Positions 49,835-61,919 of a stretch of DNA of 64,000 nucleotides are shown in pieces. Source of the stretch: Mycolicibacterium xanthum (lineage in GTDB: Bacteria; Actinomycetota; Actinomycetes; Mycobacteriales; Mycobacteriaceae); assembly GCF_019710635.1 (NCBI RefSeq), contig NZ_JAIFZS010000044.1, positions 44,466 to 108,465 on the forward strand, in the 5' to 3' direction. Position 1 is the stretch's first letter; every line of letters begins with the position of its first letter. Both the position numbers and the translations under genes were made by a program. Below the pieces are notes generated by a model. It had not been told where the DNA came from. It made no database searches and was given only the letters and a program-made list of their open reading frames with translations.

Positions 49835-51281
49835 GTGCACCCTCCAGTCGCGCAGCTTCGCCGGAGATCAGCGGCGCGAGGCGCTCGGCCGAGCGCACCC
49901 CCCGGGACGACGTCGCGTACAGGCCCAGTCCCAGGATCCCCAGGCCGAGAACGACACAGATGAACCACATCGGGCGGGCGGCCGCGGCGATGTCGGCGCC
50001 CAGCGTCGCCATCGCAACACCGGCCACCGAACCGCACAGCGCCACACCGATGCTCACCCCCACCTGCCTGCTGGTCGACGTCACCGCCGAGGCTGCGCCG
50101 GCCCGGTCGAGCGGCATGCCGCTCACCGCGGCGTTGGTGATCGGAGCGTTGACCATCGAGAACCCGACGCCGAACACCGCGAAGACCACCAGCATCTGCC
50201 ACACCGGCGTCGCCGCGGTCAGGAACGTCAGCATCGTCGCGGCCGCCGAGATCAGCACGCCCGCGGCGACCAGCGACGGGCGGGCCCCGAAGCGGCCCAC
50301 CAGCCGGCCGGACAGCGGCGAGAACAGCAGCGCACCGATCGCGATCGGCAGGTAGATCAGGCCGGTGTGCATGGCCGAGAACCCGCGCTGGCCCTGCAGA
50401 TACAGCGACATCATGAACAGGAACGCACCCCAGGCGGCGAAGGCGCTGACCGCGCTGACGGTCGCCGCCGTGAACGGGACGCTGCGGAAGAACCGCAGGT
50501 CGAGGAACGGGTCGGGGCGGCGGGACTCATAGTGCAGGAACGCGCCGAACGCGACGGCCGCCAGGACCGCGACGGCCACCACGCGGGGATTGGTCCAGCC
50601 GAGTCCGGGACCCTCGATCAGGGTGTAGACGACACCGAACAGGAACAGCACCGCCAGCGCCTGCCCGACCGGGTCGATGTTGCGCATCGTCGCGGACTTG
50701 GACTCCGGGACGAACACCGCGGTCAGCACGATCGCGGCGGCGCAGATGGGCAGATTGATCCAGAACACCGAGCGCCAACCGATGGATTCGATGAGCAGGC
50801 CGCCGACGATCGGGCCCATCGCCATCGATATCCCGACCACGCCACCCCACACCCCCAGCGCGCGGGCTCGCTCGACACGACCGACGAATATCTGCGAAAT
50901 GATCGACAACGCAACGGGGTTGAGCATCGATCCGCCGATGCCCTGGAGCAGTCGCGCGGCGATCAGCGTGTCGATGGTCGGGGCGAGGCTGCAGGCCAGC
51001 GATCCGACGGCGAAGATCGTCAGCCCGATCTGGAACACCCGCCGACGACCGAACCGGTCCCCGGTGGCCCCGGAGAGCATCAGCAGCGACGCCAGCACCA
51101 GCGTGTAGACGTCCACCACCCACTGCATCTGCGCGGACGTGGCGCCCAGATCGGTGCGGATCGACGGGATCGCTACGTTGACGATGGTGGCGTCCATCGA
51201 CACGATGAGCAGGCTCAGGCAGCAGGAGACCAGGATGACGGCCTTGCGCCTGGGCGTCGTCGTGTCGACGGTGTCAATCAC
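49824..51281 (-). CDS. MFS drug-efflux transporter, DHA2 (14-TM) type
   Basis: A 485-residue transporter. Motif A is GATGDRFGRRRVFQIG; motif C-like GGVVGISMAMGPIVGG follows, and SMDATIVNVAIPSI is the DHA2 motif in helix 1. About fourteen hydrophobic segments are seen. Such proteins export drugs or toxic metabolites with proton antiport. The start is GTG at 51279-51281; no Shine-Dalgarno is visible, and an inverted repeat overlaps the start codon. It is co-transcribed with the MarR gene. Confidence 0.93.
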   Translation of the reverse strand: MIDTVDTTTPRRKAVILVSCCLSLLIVSMDATIVNVAIPSIRTDLGATSAQMQWVVDVYTLVLASLLMLSGATGDRFGRRRVFQIGLTIFAVGSLACSLAPTIDTLIAARLLQGIGGSMLNPVALSIISQIFVGRVERARALGVWGGVVGISMAMGPIVGGLLIESIGWRSVFWINLPICAAAIVLTAVFVPESKSATMRNIDPVGQALAVLFLFGVVYTLIEGPGLGWTNPRVVAVAVLAAVAFGAFLHYESRRPDPFLDLRFFRSVPFTAATVSAVSAFAAWGAFLFMMSLYLQGQRGFSAMHTGLIYLPIAIGALLFSPLSGRLVGRFGARPSLVAAGVLISAAATMLTFLTAATPVWQMLVVFAVFGVGFSMVNAPITNAAVSGMPLDRAGAASAVTSTSRQVGVSIGVALCGSVAGVAMATLGADIAAAARPMWFICVVLGLGILGLGLYATSSRGVRSAERLAPLISGEAARLEGAHAR

Positions 51282-51293
51282 ACAACAATTGTG
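51281..51293. promoter_or_regulatory. inverted repeat CACAA-CAA-TTGTG over the MFS start codon
   Basis: The 5-bp arms are perfect, with the 8-bp palindrome ACAATTGT (51285-51292) nested inside. It overlaps the first base of the MFS gene. TACAACTGT follows 5 bp further on. This is a likely site for the MarR regulator encoded in the same operon. Confidence 0.45.
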
Positions 51294-51382
51294 AAACTAC
51301 AACTGTCTGAAATGCAAGCGGCACAGGTGTGACGCTGACGACCGGCGAGCGCACGGAAACTGCCGCCAATCGCGGCGCGTCG

Positions 51383-51400
51383 GCGTGCAGACATGCACGC
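51383..51400. terminator. short hairpin downstream of gltA2
   Basis: GCGTGCA (51383-51389) and TGCACGC (51394-51400) pair perfectly around GACA, starting 16 bp after the gltA2 stop. There is no T-run, as is common for actinobacterial terminators. Confidence 0.5.
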
Positions 51401-51415
51401 TCGCGGGAAAGAAAG

Positions 51416-52720
<1,305 letters not shown>

Positions 52721-52823
52721 TGGGATCCCTTCGGTGTCTATCGGTCAATCCGAGGTCACTGAGTCTGCCTACAGAAGGTAGTCCCATTCCCGCGGTCATG
52801 CCCGCGGGGGGCGGGCTGTTCGC

Positions 52824-53465
52824 TCAGACCGGTCGCAGAGCAGCGAATTCGTCGACCAATTCGGCGTAGGCGGCCTCGAACATCGCCACCAGGCGCTCGA
52901 TGGTCAGGTCGGCGGCGGCGGTCACGCTGTCCATCACGTCTCTGAGCGTGGTCATCAGCACGGCCCCCCACACCGCGGCGACCAGCTTGACCCTGCGATC
53001 GTCGACTGTGGCGCCCATCCGTCGGGCCAACACCCGGTCGACCGAGGTCGCGCGGTACTCGAGCACCGCCTGCCGCAGCGCGCCCGAGGAGACGACGATC
53101 CGCACGATCTGCAGCAACCGGTCCGATGTCAACCCACCCGCGGTGGCTTTCCTGCTGCGCTCGGCCATCGCGATGTAGGCGCGCCGCAAGGCTTCGAAGT
53201 GGCTGATCTCGGGCGGCTGTCCGGCGAGCTCGACCGCCGCCTGCTCGATCACCTCGTCGATCAGCGCGATCGCGATCGCATCCTTGGAGGCGAAGTAACG
53301 GCTGAACGTCCGGGGCGAGACGTCGGCGATGGCGGCGATCTGGTCCACGGTCGTTTCGTCGAAACCCTGCTGCTCGCACAACCCCACGGCCGCGTCGATA
53401 AGGGTGGCGCGGGTGCGGCGCTTCTTGCGTTCCCGCAAGCCCAGCTCGGGCTCCCCCCTCACCAT
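52824..53465 (-). CDS. TetR-family transcriptional regulator
   Basis: A 213-residue regulator with an N-terminal TetR helix-turn-helix: RERKKRRTRATLIDAA, then TTVDQIAAIADVSPRTFSRY (about residues 38-60). The C-terminal ligand domain is not recognisable. The start is ATG 53463-53465 or a GTG two codons earlier. It sits between gltA2 and pdxH, and the targets are unknown. Confidence 0.9.
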   Translation of the reverse strand: MVRGEPELGLRERKKRRTRATLIDAAVGLCEQQGFDETTVDQIAAIADVSPRTFSRYFASKDAIAIALIDEVIEQAAVELAGQPPEISHFEALRRAYIAMAERSRKATAGGLTSDRLLQIVRIVVSSGALRQAVLEYRATSVDRVLARRMGATVDDRRVKLVAAVWGAVLMTTLRDVMDSVTAAADLTIERLVAMFEAAYAELVDEFAALRPV

Positions 53466-53625
53466 GACCACGTCAGGATGCTAGTCCCGGAGGTTGTGAA
53501 TTTCGTGAGAATCGGCTGTGGCCGGACAGTCGGTCACCGGGCGGAAATGCCGGCGGCGGTCGGCCGGCGGCGACCCGGTACCGCGAACACCCTGCCCGCG
53601 GCCGGGGCGGACGGTTTCCGGTCAC

Positions 53626-54282
53626 TCAGGGCTGCAGCCGCTCGACGACGCCATCCCGGACACGAATCCTGTTGTGCACCCGGTTCTCCCGGCCCTGCCA
53701 GAACTCGACGACCTCCGGCGCGATCAGGTAACCGCCCCAGTGCGGCGGCACCGGCACCTCGTCGACACCGGCGAACCGCTCGGTGACCTCGGCGAGCCGA
53801 TCCAGCAGCGCAACGCGGGAGGCGATCGGCCGGCTCTGCTGCGAGGCCCACGCCCCGAGTTGGGACCCGCGCGGGCGCTGGGCCCAGTAGTCGGCCGTCT
53901 GCTGCGCAGACACCTTGCTGACCGGCCCGCGCACATGAACCTGGCGTCCCATCGCGTACCAGGGGAAGGTCGCCGACGCGTAGGGGTTGGCCGCCAGCTG
54001 CTCGCCCTTGTCGGAGTCGTAGTTGGTATAGAAGGAGACACCGGACTCATCCACGCTCTTGCACAGGACCGTGCGCGTGACCGGCCTACCGTGGCCGTCC
54101 ACGGTGCCGACGACCATCGCGTTGGACTCCGCCACCCCGGCCTGCTGGGCCTCGGTCATCCAGGCGTGCAGCAAGGCGACCCAACCCACGTCCAGCCAGT
54201 CGGCGTCCAGGTCGCTGCTGCCGTCCTTCTCCACCGATCCGTACTCGACCCGCATCCGTGCGAGGTGATCAGAAGTACCCAC
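53626..54282 (-). CDS. pdxH: pyridoxamine 5'-phosphate oxidase
   Basis: A 218-residue FMN enzyme that makes pyridoxal 5'-phosphate from the pyridoxine or pyridoxamine phosphate. Typical blocks are [20 protein letters not shown] (FMN and substrate), [23 protein letters not shown], and the C-terminal [15 protein letters not shown], with the Arg/His pair that binds the cofactor product. The start is GTG at 54280-54282. It is divergent from citA. Confidence 0.95.
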   Translation of the reverse strand: MGTSDHLARMRVEYGSVEKDGSSDLDADWLDVGWVALLHAWMTEAQQAGVAESNAMVVGTVDGHGRPVTRTVLCKSVDESGVSFYTNYDSDKGEQLAANPYASATFPWYAMGRQVHVRGPVSKVSAQQTADYWAQRPRGSQLGAWASQQSRPIASRVALLDRLAEVTERFAGVDEVPVPPHWGGYLIAPEVVEFWQGRENRVHNRIRVRDGVVERLQP

Positions 54283-54349
54283 GGACCAACGCTACGCCCG
54301 GGGCCCCACTGCCTGCTCAGCTACCGGACCCGGGTGCAAGAATCGGCCC

Positions 54350-55468
54350 ATGACTTTGGTGCCGAAGGATTTCGCCCCCGGGCTGGCGGGTGTGGTGGCG
54401 TTCGAGACCGAGATCGCCGAGCCGGACAAGGACGGTGGGGCACTTCGCTACCGCGGCGTCGACATCGAGGACCTGGTCGCCCACCGGGTCACCTTCGGCG
54501 ACGTGTGGGGCCTGTTGGTGGACGGCCACTTCGGAAACGGGCTGCCCCCGGCCGAGCCGTTCCCACTGCCGATCCACAGCGGCGACGTCCGGGTCGACGT
54601 GCAGGCCGGGCTGGCGATGCTGGCGCCGATCTGGGGCTATCGCCCGCTGCTGGACATCGACGACGACACCGCCCGCGACCAGCTCGCGCGCGCCTCGGTG
54701 ATGGCACTGTCCTATGTCGCGCAGTCCGCGCGCGGCATCTACCAGCCCGCGGTGCCGCAGCGCACGGTCGACGAGTGCCAGACCGTGACCGCTCGCTTCA
54801 TGACCCGTTGGCAGGGCGACCCGGACCCGCGCCACGTCGAGGCCATCGACGCCTACTGGGTCAGCGCCGCCGAGCACGGTATGAACGCCTCCACGTTCAC
54901 CGCGCGCGTCATCGCGTCCACCGGCGCCGACGTGGCCGCCGCACTGTCCGGCGCGATCGGCGCGATGAGCGGCCCGCTGCACGGCGGCGCCCCGGCCCGG
55001 GTCATCCCGATGATCGAGGAAGCCGAGCGCAGCGGTGACGCCCGGGGGGTGGTCCGGGGCATCCTGGACCGCAACGAGAAGCTGATGGGCTTCGGGCACC
55101 GGGTCTACCGCGCCGAGGACCCACGGGCGCGGGTGCTGCGGGCGACCGCCAAGCGCCTGCACGCGCCGCGGTACGAGGTGGCGGCCGCGCTGGAGCAGGC
55201 GGCGCTGACCGAGCTGCGCGAACGCCGGCCCGACCGGGCGATCGAGACCAACGTGGAGTTCTGGGCGGCGGTGATCCTCGACTTCGCACAGGTCCCGCCG
55301 AGGATGATGCCGGCGATGTTCACCTGCGGCCGCACGGCTGGCTGGTGTGCCCACATCCTCGAGCAGAAGCGGCTGGGCAAGCTGGTGCGGCCCTCGGCGA
55401 TCTACGTCGGACCCGAGCCGCGCAGCCCCGAGTCCGTCGAGGGCTGGAACCTGATCAACCGGACATGA
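54350..55468 (+). CDS. citA: citrate synthase 2 (CitA)
   Basis: A 372-residue citrate synthase of the short type. Active-site blocks are [29 protein letters not shown] and ETNVEFWAAVILD. It is shorter than gltA2 at the N-terminus and fits CitA, which has been described as the second citrate synthase of mycobacteria. AAGAAT lies six bases before the ATG at 54350, so a leaderless message is possible. The stop overlaps the next gene by four bases. Confidence 0.94.
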   Translation: MTLVPKDFAPGLAGVVAFETEIAEPDKDGGALRYRGVDIEDLVAHRVTFGDVWGLLVDGHFGNGLPPAEPFPLPIHSGDVRVDVQAGLAMLAPIWGYRPLLDIDDDTARDQLARASVMALSYVAQSARGIYQPAVPQRTVDECQTVTARFMTRWQGDPDPRHVEAIDAYWVSAAEHGMNASTFTARVIASTGADVAAALSGAIGAMSGPLHGGAPARVIPMIEEAERSGDARGVVRGILDRNEKLMGFGHRVYRAEDPRARVLRATAKRLHAPRYEVAAALEQAALTELRERRPDRAIETNVEFWAAVILDFAQVPPRMMPAMFTCGRTAGWCAHILEQKRLGKLVRPSAIYVGPEPRSPESVEGWNLINRT

Positions 55469-56085
55469 CCCCGGCCCGATCGCGGGAGGTGTTCACCGCC
55501 GCGGCGGAGAGTTTCGCGGAGCTGGTCCGGCTCGTCCCGGAATCGAGCTGGCAGGATCCGGGCCTGGGCGACTGGTCGGTGCGCGACCTGGTCGGGCGCA
55601 CGTCGCGCTCGCTGATCACGGTCAGCACCTACCTGCAGACCGAGGCGCGCCGCGAGGACGTCGACGGTCCGGCGGGGTACTACGTGGCGATACAGGAGGT
55701 CACCGCGGGCCTGGGCGCCGCCGCCATCGTCGAACGTGGCCGCCGGGCCGGCCGCGAGCTGGGCGCGGACCCGGTGGGCGCCGTGGACGCCCTCGTCGCC
55801 AGGGCGCTGGCCGATCTGGCCGCGGTCGACGACCCGCTCATCGAGGTGATCGGCGGGCTGGGCATGCGGCTGAGCAACTATCTGCCGACCCGCACGTTCG
55901 AGCTGGCCGTGCACGGCCTGGACATCTCCCGCGCGATCGGCATCGAACACCGCCCGCCCGCCGAGGTGCTGGCCGACGCCGCGGCGCTGGCCGCGCGCAT
56001 CGGGGTGGCGCTGGGCAGTGGGCCCTCGGTGCTGCTCGCGCTGACCGGCCGCACCGGCCTACCCGGCGGCTTTTCGGTCGTCTGA
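55465..56085 (+). CDS. mycothiol-dependent maleylpyruvate isomerase-family (DinB-like) protein
   Basis: A 206-residue protein of the MDMPI/DinB four-helix class. SSWQDPGLGDWSVRDLVGR and TRTFELAVHGLDISRAIG are the usual family blocks, and the second contains a metal-ligand His. Family members use a metal and often mycothiol for isomerisation or thiol transfer. The specific reaction is unknown. Its ATG overlaps the citA stop (ATGA), so it is made with citrate synthase. Confidence 0.82.
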   Translation: MTPARSREVFTAAAESFAELVRLVPESSWQDPGLGDWSVRDLVGRTSRSLITVSTYLQTEARREDVDGPAGYYVAIQEVTAGLGAAAIVERGRRAGRELGADPVGAVDALVARALADLAAVDDPLIEVIGGLGMRLSNYLPTRTFELAVHGLDISRAIGIEHRPPAEVLADAAALAARIGVALGSGPSVLLALTGRTGLPGGFSVV

Positions 56086-56169
56086 GCCGATGAGTTTCCC
56101 CGCGCCGACCGGTCAACACGAGTGACCGGCGCAACCGCGACCGGAACACTCTCGAGCTGAGGAAGACCC

Positions 56170-56622
56170 ATGGCGATCGACAACACCCCGATGCTGGTAC
56201 CGCACCTCGTCGTCGGCGACGCCGCCGCGGCGCTGGACTTCTACGCCCAGGCGTTCGGCGCCGAGGAGATGGCCCGCATACCCGGCCCCGACGGCAAGCT
56301 GATGCACGCGGCGATGCGGATCAACGGGGCCATGTTGTTCCTGAACGACGACTTCCCGGAGTTCAACGACGGAAAGTCGAGCACCCCGACCGCGCTGGGC
56401 GGCACCCCGGTGACGATCCACCTGCACGGACCCGATGTCGACGGCCGGTTCCAGCGGGCGCTCGACGCCGGTGCCACCGTGGTCAACCCGTTGGAGGACC
56501 AGTTCTGGGGGGACCGCTACGGCATCGTGCGCGACCCGTTCGGCCACCACTGGTCGCTGGCCGAGTCGGTGCGCGACGTCGACATGGCCGAGATCATGGC
56601 CCAGATGGGCGGCGCGGGCTGA
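56170..56622 (+). CDS. VOC-superfamily (glyoxalase-like) protein, Rv0887c-like
   Basis: A 150-residue protein with the vicinal-oxygen-chelate fold. The N-terminal VPHLVVGDAAAALDFYAQAFG and the C-terminal DRYGIVRDPFGHHWSLAE are the halves of the PhnB-type arrangement. AGGAAG precedes the ATG at 56170. The family includes dioxygenases, resistance proteins and epimerases; the role here is unknown. Confidence 0.88.
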   Translation: MAIDNTPMLVPHLVVGDAAAALDFYAQAFGAEEMARIPGPDGKLMHAAMRINGAMLFLNDDFPEFNDGKSSTPTALGGTPVTIHLHGPDVDGRFQRALDAGATVVNPLEDQFWGDRYGIVRDPFGHHWSLAESVRDVDMAEIMAQMGGAG

Positions 56623-56631
56623 CTCCCTCGC

Positions 56632-58311
56632 TCAGCGCCGCAGCCCGGCCAGCAGGCGCTGGTGCAGCGGCGGGGTCTGGGCGGCGGCCGCGACGTCGAG
56701 CATCTCGGCGACCGAGGCGAACTTGTCCCGCGGTCGTACGGAGCCGCCGCGGGCCACCTCGGCGTCGTCGATGGCCTTCCATCCAGCGGCGTCGATCACC
56801 TCGGGCCGACGTTCACGGACGAACCGGTCCAGCGTCGACGACCTGTGCACCGGGGCGGCCAGCAGTCCGTCGTTGTAGTCGGCGACCAGGTTGCGCACCG
56901 TCTGCGCGGCGCAGGACTTGTTGGTGCCGATGAACCCGGTCGGGCCCCGCTTGATCCAGCCCGCGACGTAGCTTCCGGTCACCGGCGCACCCGAGCCCGG
57001 GTCGACGACCCGGCCGCCGTCGTTCGGGACGATCGCGGCGTCGGTGTCGAACGGCAGGCCGCCGATCGGCTTGCCGCGGTAGCCGATCGAGGTCAGCACC
57101 AGGCCGGCCGGGATCCGCTGCACCTCGTCGGTCCCGGTCACCGTGAACTCGATGCCGGTGACGTGCGAGCCGCCGAGGATCCGCTGCGGGCTCAGACCGT
57201 AGGCCAGCCGGATCCGCGGAGTGGTGACCGGAGCCGACGCGTCCCCGAGCTTGGCCAGGATCTCCAGCTTGTTGCGGATCAACTGGTCGGTGGCCTCGGC
57301 GAGGTCGGCGACCACCCGTGCGTGGTCGCCGGCGCTCAGCACCACCTCGCAGGCCGACGCCAGACCGATCAGTTCCGGCAGCGTGAACGCCGACGCCGCG
57401 GGCCCGCGGCGGGCGACGATCACCACCTCCTGCACTCTCGAGTCCCGCAGCGCGGCGAGCGCGTGGTCGGCGATGTCCGTGCGCCCCAACGTATCCGGGT
57501 CGGTGGTCAGGATGCGCGCGACGTCGAGGGCGACGTTGCCGTTGCCGACGATGACGGCCCGGTCGCCGGACAGGTCCACCGGCAGGTCGCGGAAGTCGGG
57601 ATGCCCGTTGAACCACGCGACCACCTCGGTGGCGGTCGAGGTGCCGGGCAGGCCGATGCCGTCGATGTCGAGGCGGCGGTCGTCGGAAGCACCGACCGCG
57701 TACAGCACGGCGTGGTGTCGGGCGAGGAGCTCGTCGTGGGTGAGGTCCGATCCCACCTCGACGTTGAGGTAGAACCGGAACCCGGACCGGGCGGCGATCT
57801 TGTCGAAGAGCCTGGTCACCCTCTTGGTGGTCTGGTGGTCGGGCGCCACGCCCGCGCGGACCAGGCCGTAGGGCGTCGGCAGCTTCTCGAAGACGTTCAC
57901 CCGCACACCCTGCTGGGTCAGCAGCTCGTCGGCGGCGTACATCGCTGCGGGCCCCGAGCCGACGATGGCGACCGTCAGCGGACCGTCGGGGCGCGGGTGC
58001 ACCTCGGGCGCCTCGATCACCGGCGCCAGCTTGGACGTCGGGGGCAGCTTGCCCGTGCGTTTCGGATAGAACGCCGCGTTGAGCTCGACGAACGGGAGCT
58101 GGTCGGGCGTCAACCGGGTGTCCGGGGCGATCGCCCCGACCGGGCAGGCCGTGACACAGGCGCCACAGTCGACGCACGCCACGGGGTCGATGTAGAGCAT
58201 TTCCGCGGTGGTGAAGCCGGGCTCGTCGGGCGTGGGATGGATGCAGTTCACCGGGCACGCGTAGACACACGATCCGTCGCTGCAACACGACTGGGTGATG
58301 ACGTGGGGCAT
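56632..58311 (-). CDS. fprB: ferredoxin/ferredoxin-NADP reductase fusion FprB
   Basis: A 559-residue fusion. The N-terminal ~75 residues are a ferredoxin, with cysteines in CCSDGSCVYACPVNC and CVDCGACVTACPVG that hold two Fe-S clusters. The rest is an adrenodoxin-reductase-like FAD/NADPH domain, with VAIVGSGPAAMYAADELL, AVIVGNGNVALDVARIL and the C-terminal GWIKRGPTGFIGTNK. It transfers electrons between NADPH and ferredoxin-type partners. The ATG is at 58309-58311. The upstream gene, 33 bp away, is a di-iron oxygenase, a possible electron acceptor. Confidence 0.95.
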   Translation of the reverse strand: MPHVITQSCCSDGSCVYACPVNCIHPTPDEPGFTTAEMLYIDPVACVDCGACVTACPVGAIAPDTRLTPDQLPFVELNAAFYPKRTGKLPPTSKLAPVIEAPEVHPRPDGPLTVAIVGSGPAAMYAADELLTQQGVRVNVFEKLPTPYGLVRAGVAPDHQTTKRVTRLFDKIAARSGFRFYLNVEVGSDLTHDELLARHHAVLYAVGASDDRRLDIDGIGLPGTSTATEVVAWFNGHPDFRDLPVDLSGDRAVIVGNGNVALDVARILTTDPDTLGRTDIADHALAALRDSRVQEVVIVARRGPAASAFTLPELIGLASACEVVLSAGDHARVVADLAEATDQLIRNKLEILAKLGDASAPVTTPRIRLAYGLSPQRILGGSHVTGIEFTVTGTDEVQRIPAGLVLTSIGYRGKPIGGLPFDTDAAIVPNDGGRVVDPGSGAPVTGSYVAGWIKRGPTGFIGTNKSCAAQTVRNLVADYNDGLLAAPVHRSSTLDRFVRERRPEVIDAAGWKAIDDAEVARGGSVRPRDKFASVAEMLDVAAAAQTPPLHQRLLAGLRR

Positions 58312-58344
58312 GGAGGTCCTGAGGGATCCGGCGCGGCAGACCGG

Positions 58345-59373
58345 TTACGCGGCGGGGGCCACGTGCTGGCGGGCCGGCTCGCTGCGGTAGCGGCTGGGCC
58401 TGCCGTCGATCTTGCAGATCCGCCACATCAGCTTCGCCGGCGGGTTCATCAGGCCGGTGTCATGGCAGAGCATCCGGACGTCACCGAACATGTCGCGCAG
58501 GAACTGGCGGGCGTCCGGGGTTCCGAAGAAGATCTCCTTCTTCACCGAGCGCGGGATGTCGAATTCCTTCCAGAACGCCTTGGGCGGTACCACGATCGCC
58601 TGGCAGAGCAACCGCATCACCATCGGGACGTACAGCGAGAGCAGGAATCGCTGCCGGCGGTTCAGGTTCGGCACCCGCTTGTGCAGGTATTCGTGGGCGA
58701 ACGAGATGTGGCGGGCCTCCTCGGCGACATGGATCGCCATCACGCGTTCCATGATCGGGTGCAGGGCCTTGCCCTCGCGCAGCACATTCTTCTGGGTGTG
58801 GTCGATGGGCTCCTCGCCGGCCAGCACGCCGAAGAAGAACGGGATCGGCAGCGGGCCGGCCACCAGCGGGATGAACTGGGACAGCCACTTGAGCATCCGG
58901 GGCATGCCGGGCACGTCGGCGCCGATGCGGTTGACCATCTCCTGGAACATCATCGTGTGGTTGCACTCCTCGACGGACTCGTGGAGGCAGTAGCGGTACT
59001 CGGGAGAGCCGTTGGGCACCCAGAACGCATAGTTCATCAGGCCCCGGATCAGGATCGACTCGAAGTGCAGACCGACCTTAGCGACGTTGGCCTGGCGCCA
59101 CATGCCGATCTCGATCTGGCGTCCGCGCGGCTGCGACCGGTACCAGGCGTGCTTGCCGAGCGGGTCGGTCGCGGGCAGGATCCAACGCTCATCGTCGGGC
59201 GTCACGGCAAATTCGGGCGAGTCCCAGTCGATGTCGGTGTAGGGATTGAAGTTCCGCCGGACCGATCCCTCCGACAGGGTGTTGAGGGTGTCGACGTACT
59301 CGGTGTCGTCGACGACGTCCATGTTGTTGCGCCAGCGCCGTATGACGCGCGTCCTGGCGGTCTTGACAGCCAT
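58345..59373 (-). CDS. AurF-like di-iron oxygenase (Rv0885-like)
   Basis: A 342-residue helical protein. Two ExxH-type iron motifs are seen: ESVEECNHTMMFQE and HVAEEARHISFA, spaced by about 85 residues, as in the AurF (N-oxygenase) class of di-iron enzymes. GGGAGG lies six bases before the ATG at 59371-59373; the frame continues upstream without support. It probably oxygenates an amine or lipid-linked substrate, but the reaction is not known for the mycobacterial family. Co-direction with fprB suggests that enzyme as its reductase. Confidence 0.88.
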   Translation of the reverse strand: MAVKTARTRVIRRWRNNMDVVDDTEYVDTLNTLSEGSVRRNFNPYTDIDWDSPEFAVTPDDERWILPATDPLGKHAWYRSQPRGRQIEIGMWRQANVAKVGLHFESILIRGLMNYAFWVPNGSPEYRYCLHESVEECNHTMMFQEMVNRIGADVPGMPRMLKWLSQFIPLVAGPLPIPFFFGVLAGEEPIDHTQKNVLREGKALHPIMERVMAIHVAEEARHISFAHEYLHKRVPNLNRRQRFLLSLYVPMVMRLLCQAIVVPPKAFWKEFDIPRSVKKEIFFGTPDARQFLRDMFGDVRMLCHDTGLMNPPAKLMWRICKIDGRPSRYRSEPARQHVAPAA

Positions 59374-59481
59374 TGCAGCCTCCCGTGCCGGTTTACATTC
59401 GTCTGCGCTGTGTCCAGTAACAGTACCCACGGTCCCAGGAATTAACCAGGGACTTCGCACAGGTGTGTTCCCGTTCGGTAG

Positions 59482-60790
<1,309 letters not shown>

Positions 60791-60890
60791 ACAGCCCTGA
60801 CCGACTGCCGCGTGTCACCGCGGTTACGGACTGATAACGCAGTAGGGTGACCTCCGTATCGGGCGCGGCGCCAGCCCGGAGGAGGTCGCA

Positions 60891-61670
60891 ATGCGGGAAC
60901 TCAAGGTCGTCGGATTGGACGTCGACGGCACGCGGATCATCTGCGAGACCGGCGACTCCGCGGAGAAGTTCGTCCTTCGCACCGATGATCGGCTGAGGGC
61001 CGCGGTACGCGGCGACCGGGTCGGCTCGAACCAAACCACGATCGATATCGAGGTCTCAAACGTGCTGCGCCCCAAGGAGATTCAAGCCAAGATCCGAGCC
61101 GGAGCGTCTGTCGAGCAGATCGCGGCAAGTGCCGGGGTGGCCATTGAGCGGGTCGAGCGATTCGCACACCCGGTGCTGCTGGAGCGCAGCCGGGCTGCCG
61201 AACTGGCCACCGCGGCGCACCCGGTGTTGCCGGACGGACCGTCGGTGCTGACCCTGTTGGAGACCATCTCCGCTGCCCTGGTCGCCCGCGGCCTGGACCC
61301 CGAGGCCACGACATGGGACGCATGGCGCAACGAGGACGGTCGCTGGACCGTGCAGATGGCCTGGAAGGCCGGGATGTCGGACAACGTCGCGCACTTCCGC
61401 TACTCCCCGGGCGCGCACGGCGGAACCGTCACCGCCTTCGACGACACCGCGTCCGAATTGATAGACCCGAACTTCGCGCGCCCGCTGCGGCCGCTGGCAC
61501 CGGTCGCGCAACTGGCCCTCGAGGAACCGGACACACCGGTCGAGGCGCCGGGCGAGGCGCCCGAACCGGCACCGGCCACCAAGCCGCCACGCCCCCGCAA
61601 GGCTCACCCCACCGTCCCGGCCTGGGAGGACGTGCTGCTAGGCGTTCGCTCCAGCGGCGGCCAGCGCTAA
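60891..61670 (+). CDS. sepH: septation protein SepH
   Basis: A 259-residue protein of the DUF3071 family. After a conserved N-terminal domain (MRELKVVGLDVDGTRIICET) comes a helix-turn-helix-like segment, RPKEIQAKIRAGASVEQIAA. A Pro/Ala-rich linker and the short C-terminal PTVPAWEDVLLGVR follow. In actinobacteria SepH binds FtsZ and promotes septum formation. GGAGGAGG lies six bases before the ATG at 60891, and TAGGGT at 60843-60848 may be a -10 box. The 3' end overlaps the convergent membrane-protein gene by 33 bp. Confidence 0.94.
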   Translation: MRELKVVGLDVDGTRIICETGDSAEKFVLRTDDRLRAAVRGDRVGSNQTTIDIEVSNVLRPKEIQAKIRAGASVEQIAASAGVAIERVERFAHPVLLERSRAAELATAAHPVLPDGPSVLTLLETISAALVARGLDPEATTWDAWRNEDGRWTVQMAWKAGMSDNVAHFRYSPGAHGGTVTAFDDTASELIDPNFARPLRPLAPVAQLALEEPDTPVEAPGEAPEPAPATKPPRPRKAHPTVPAWEDVLLGVRSSGGQR

Positions 61671-61919
61671 CAGCGCGATCCACGCACCGCCGACCCCGAC
61701 CGCGGACCCCAACACGAACCAGCGCCACACCGGCACGGTGCGCCAGCCCCAGACCGTAGGTGCCAGCCCGCCGACCGCGATCAGGTTCAGGCCGACCGCC
61801 AACAGTGGATGGACACGTGCCAGCCCGATGCTGAGCACCACGATGGCCGCCGCCACCACCGCGGCGACGAACGCCGCCACGGTCAAACCCGTCGCCCACG
61901 GCGTGGAATCGTCGGTCAT
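61638..61919 (-). CDS. DUF2537 small membrane protein (Rv0882-like)
   Basis: A 93-residue protein with three hydrophobic helices: VAAFVAAVVAAAIVVLSIGL, LLAVGLNLIAVGGLAPTV and WFVLGSAVGVGGAWIALLAL. The start MTDDSTPWATGLTV matches the conserved mycobacterial DUF2537 family. The function is unknown. It overlaps the TrmH gene by four bases and the sepH end by 33 bp. Confidence 0.88.
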   Translation of the reverse strand: MTDDSTPWATGLTVAAFVAAVVAAAIVVLSIGLARVHPLLAVGLNLIAVGGLAPTVWGWRTVPVWRWFVLGSAVGVGGAWIALLALAAAGANA

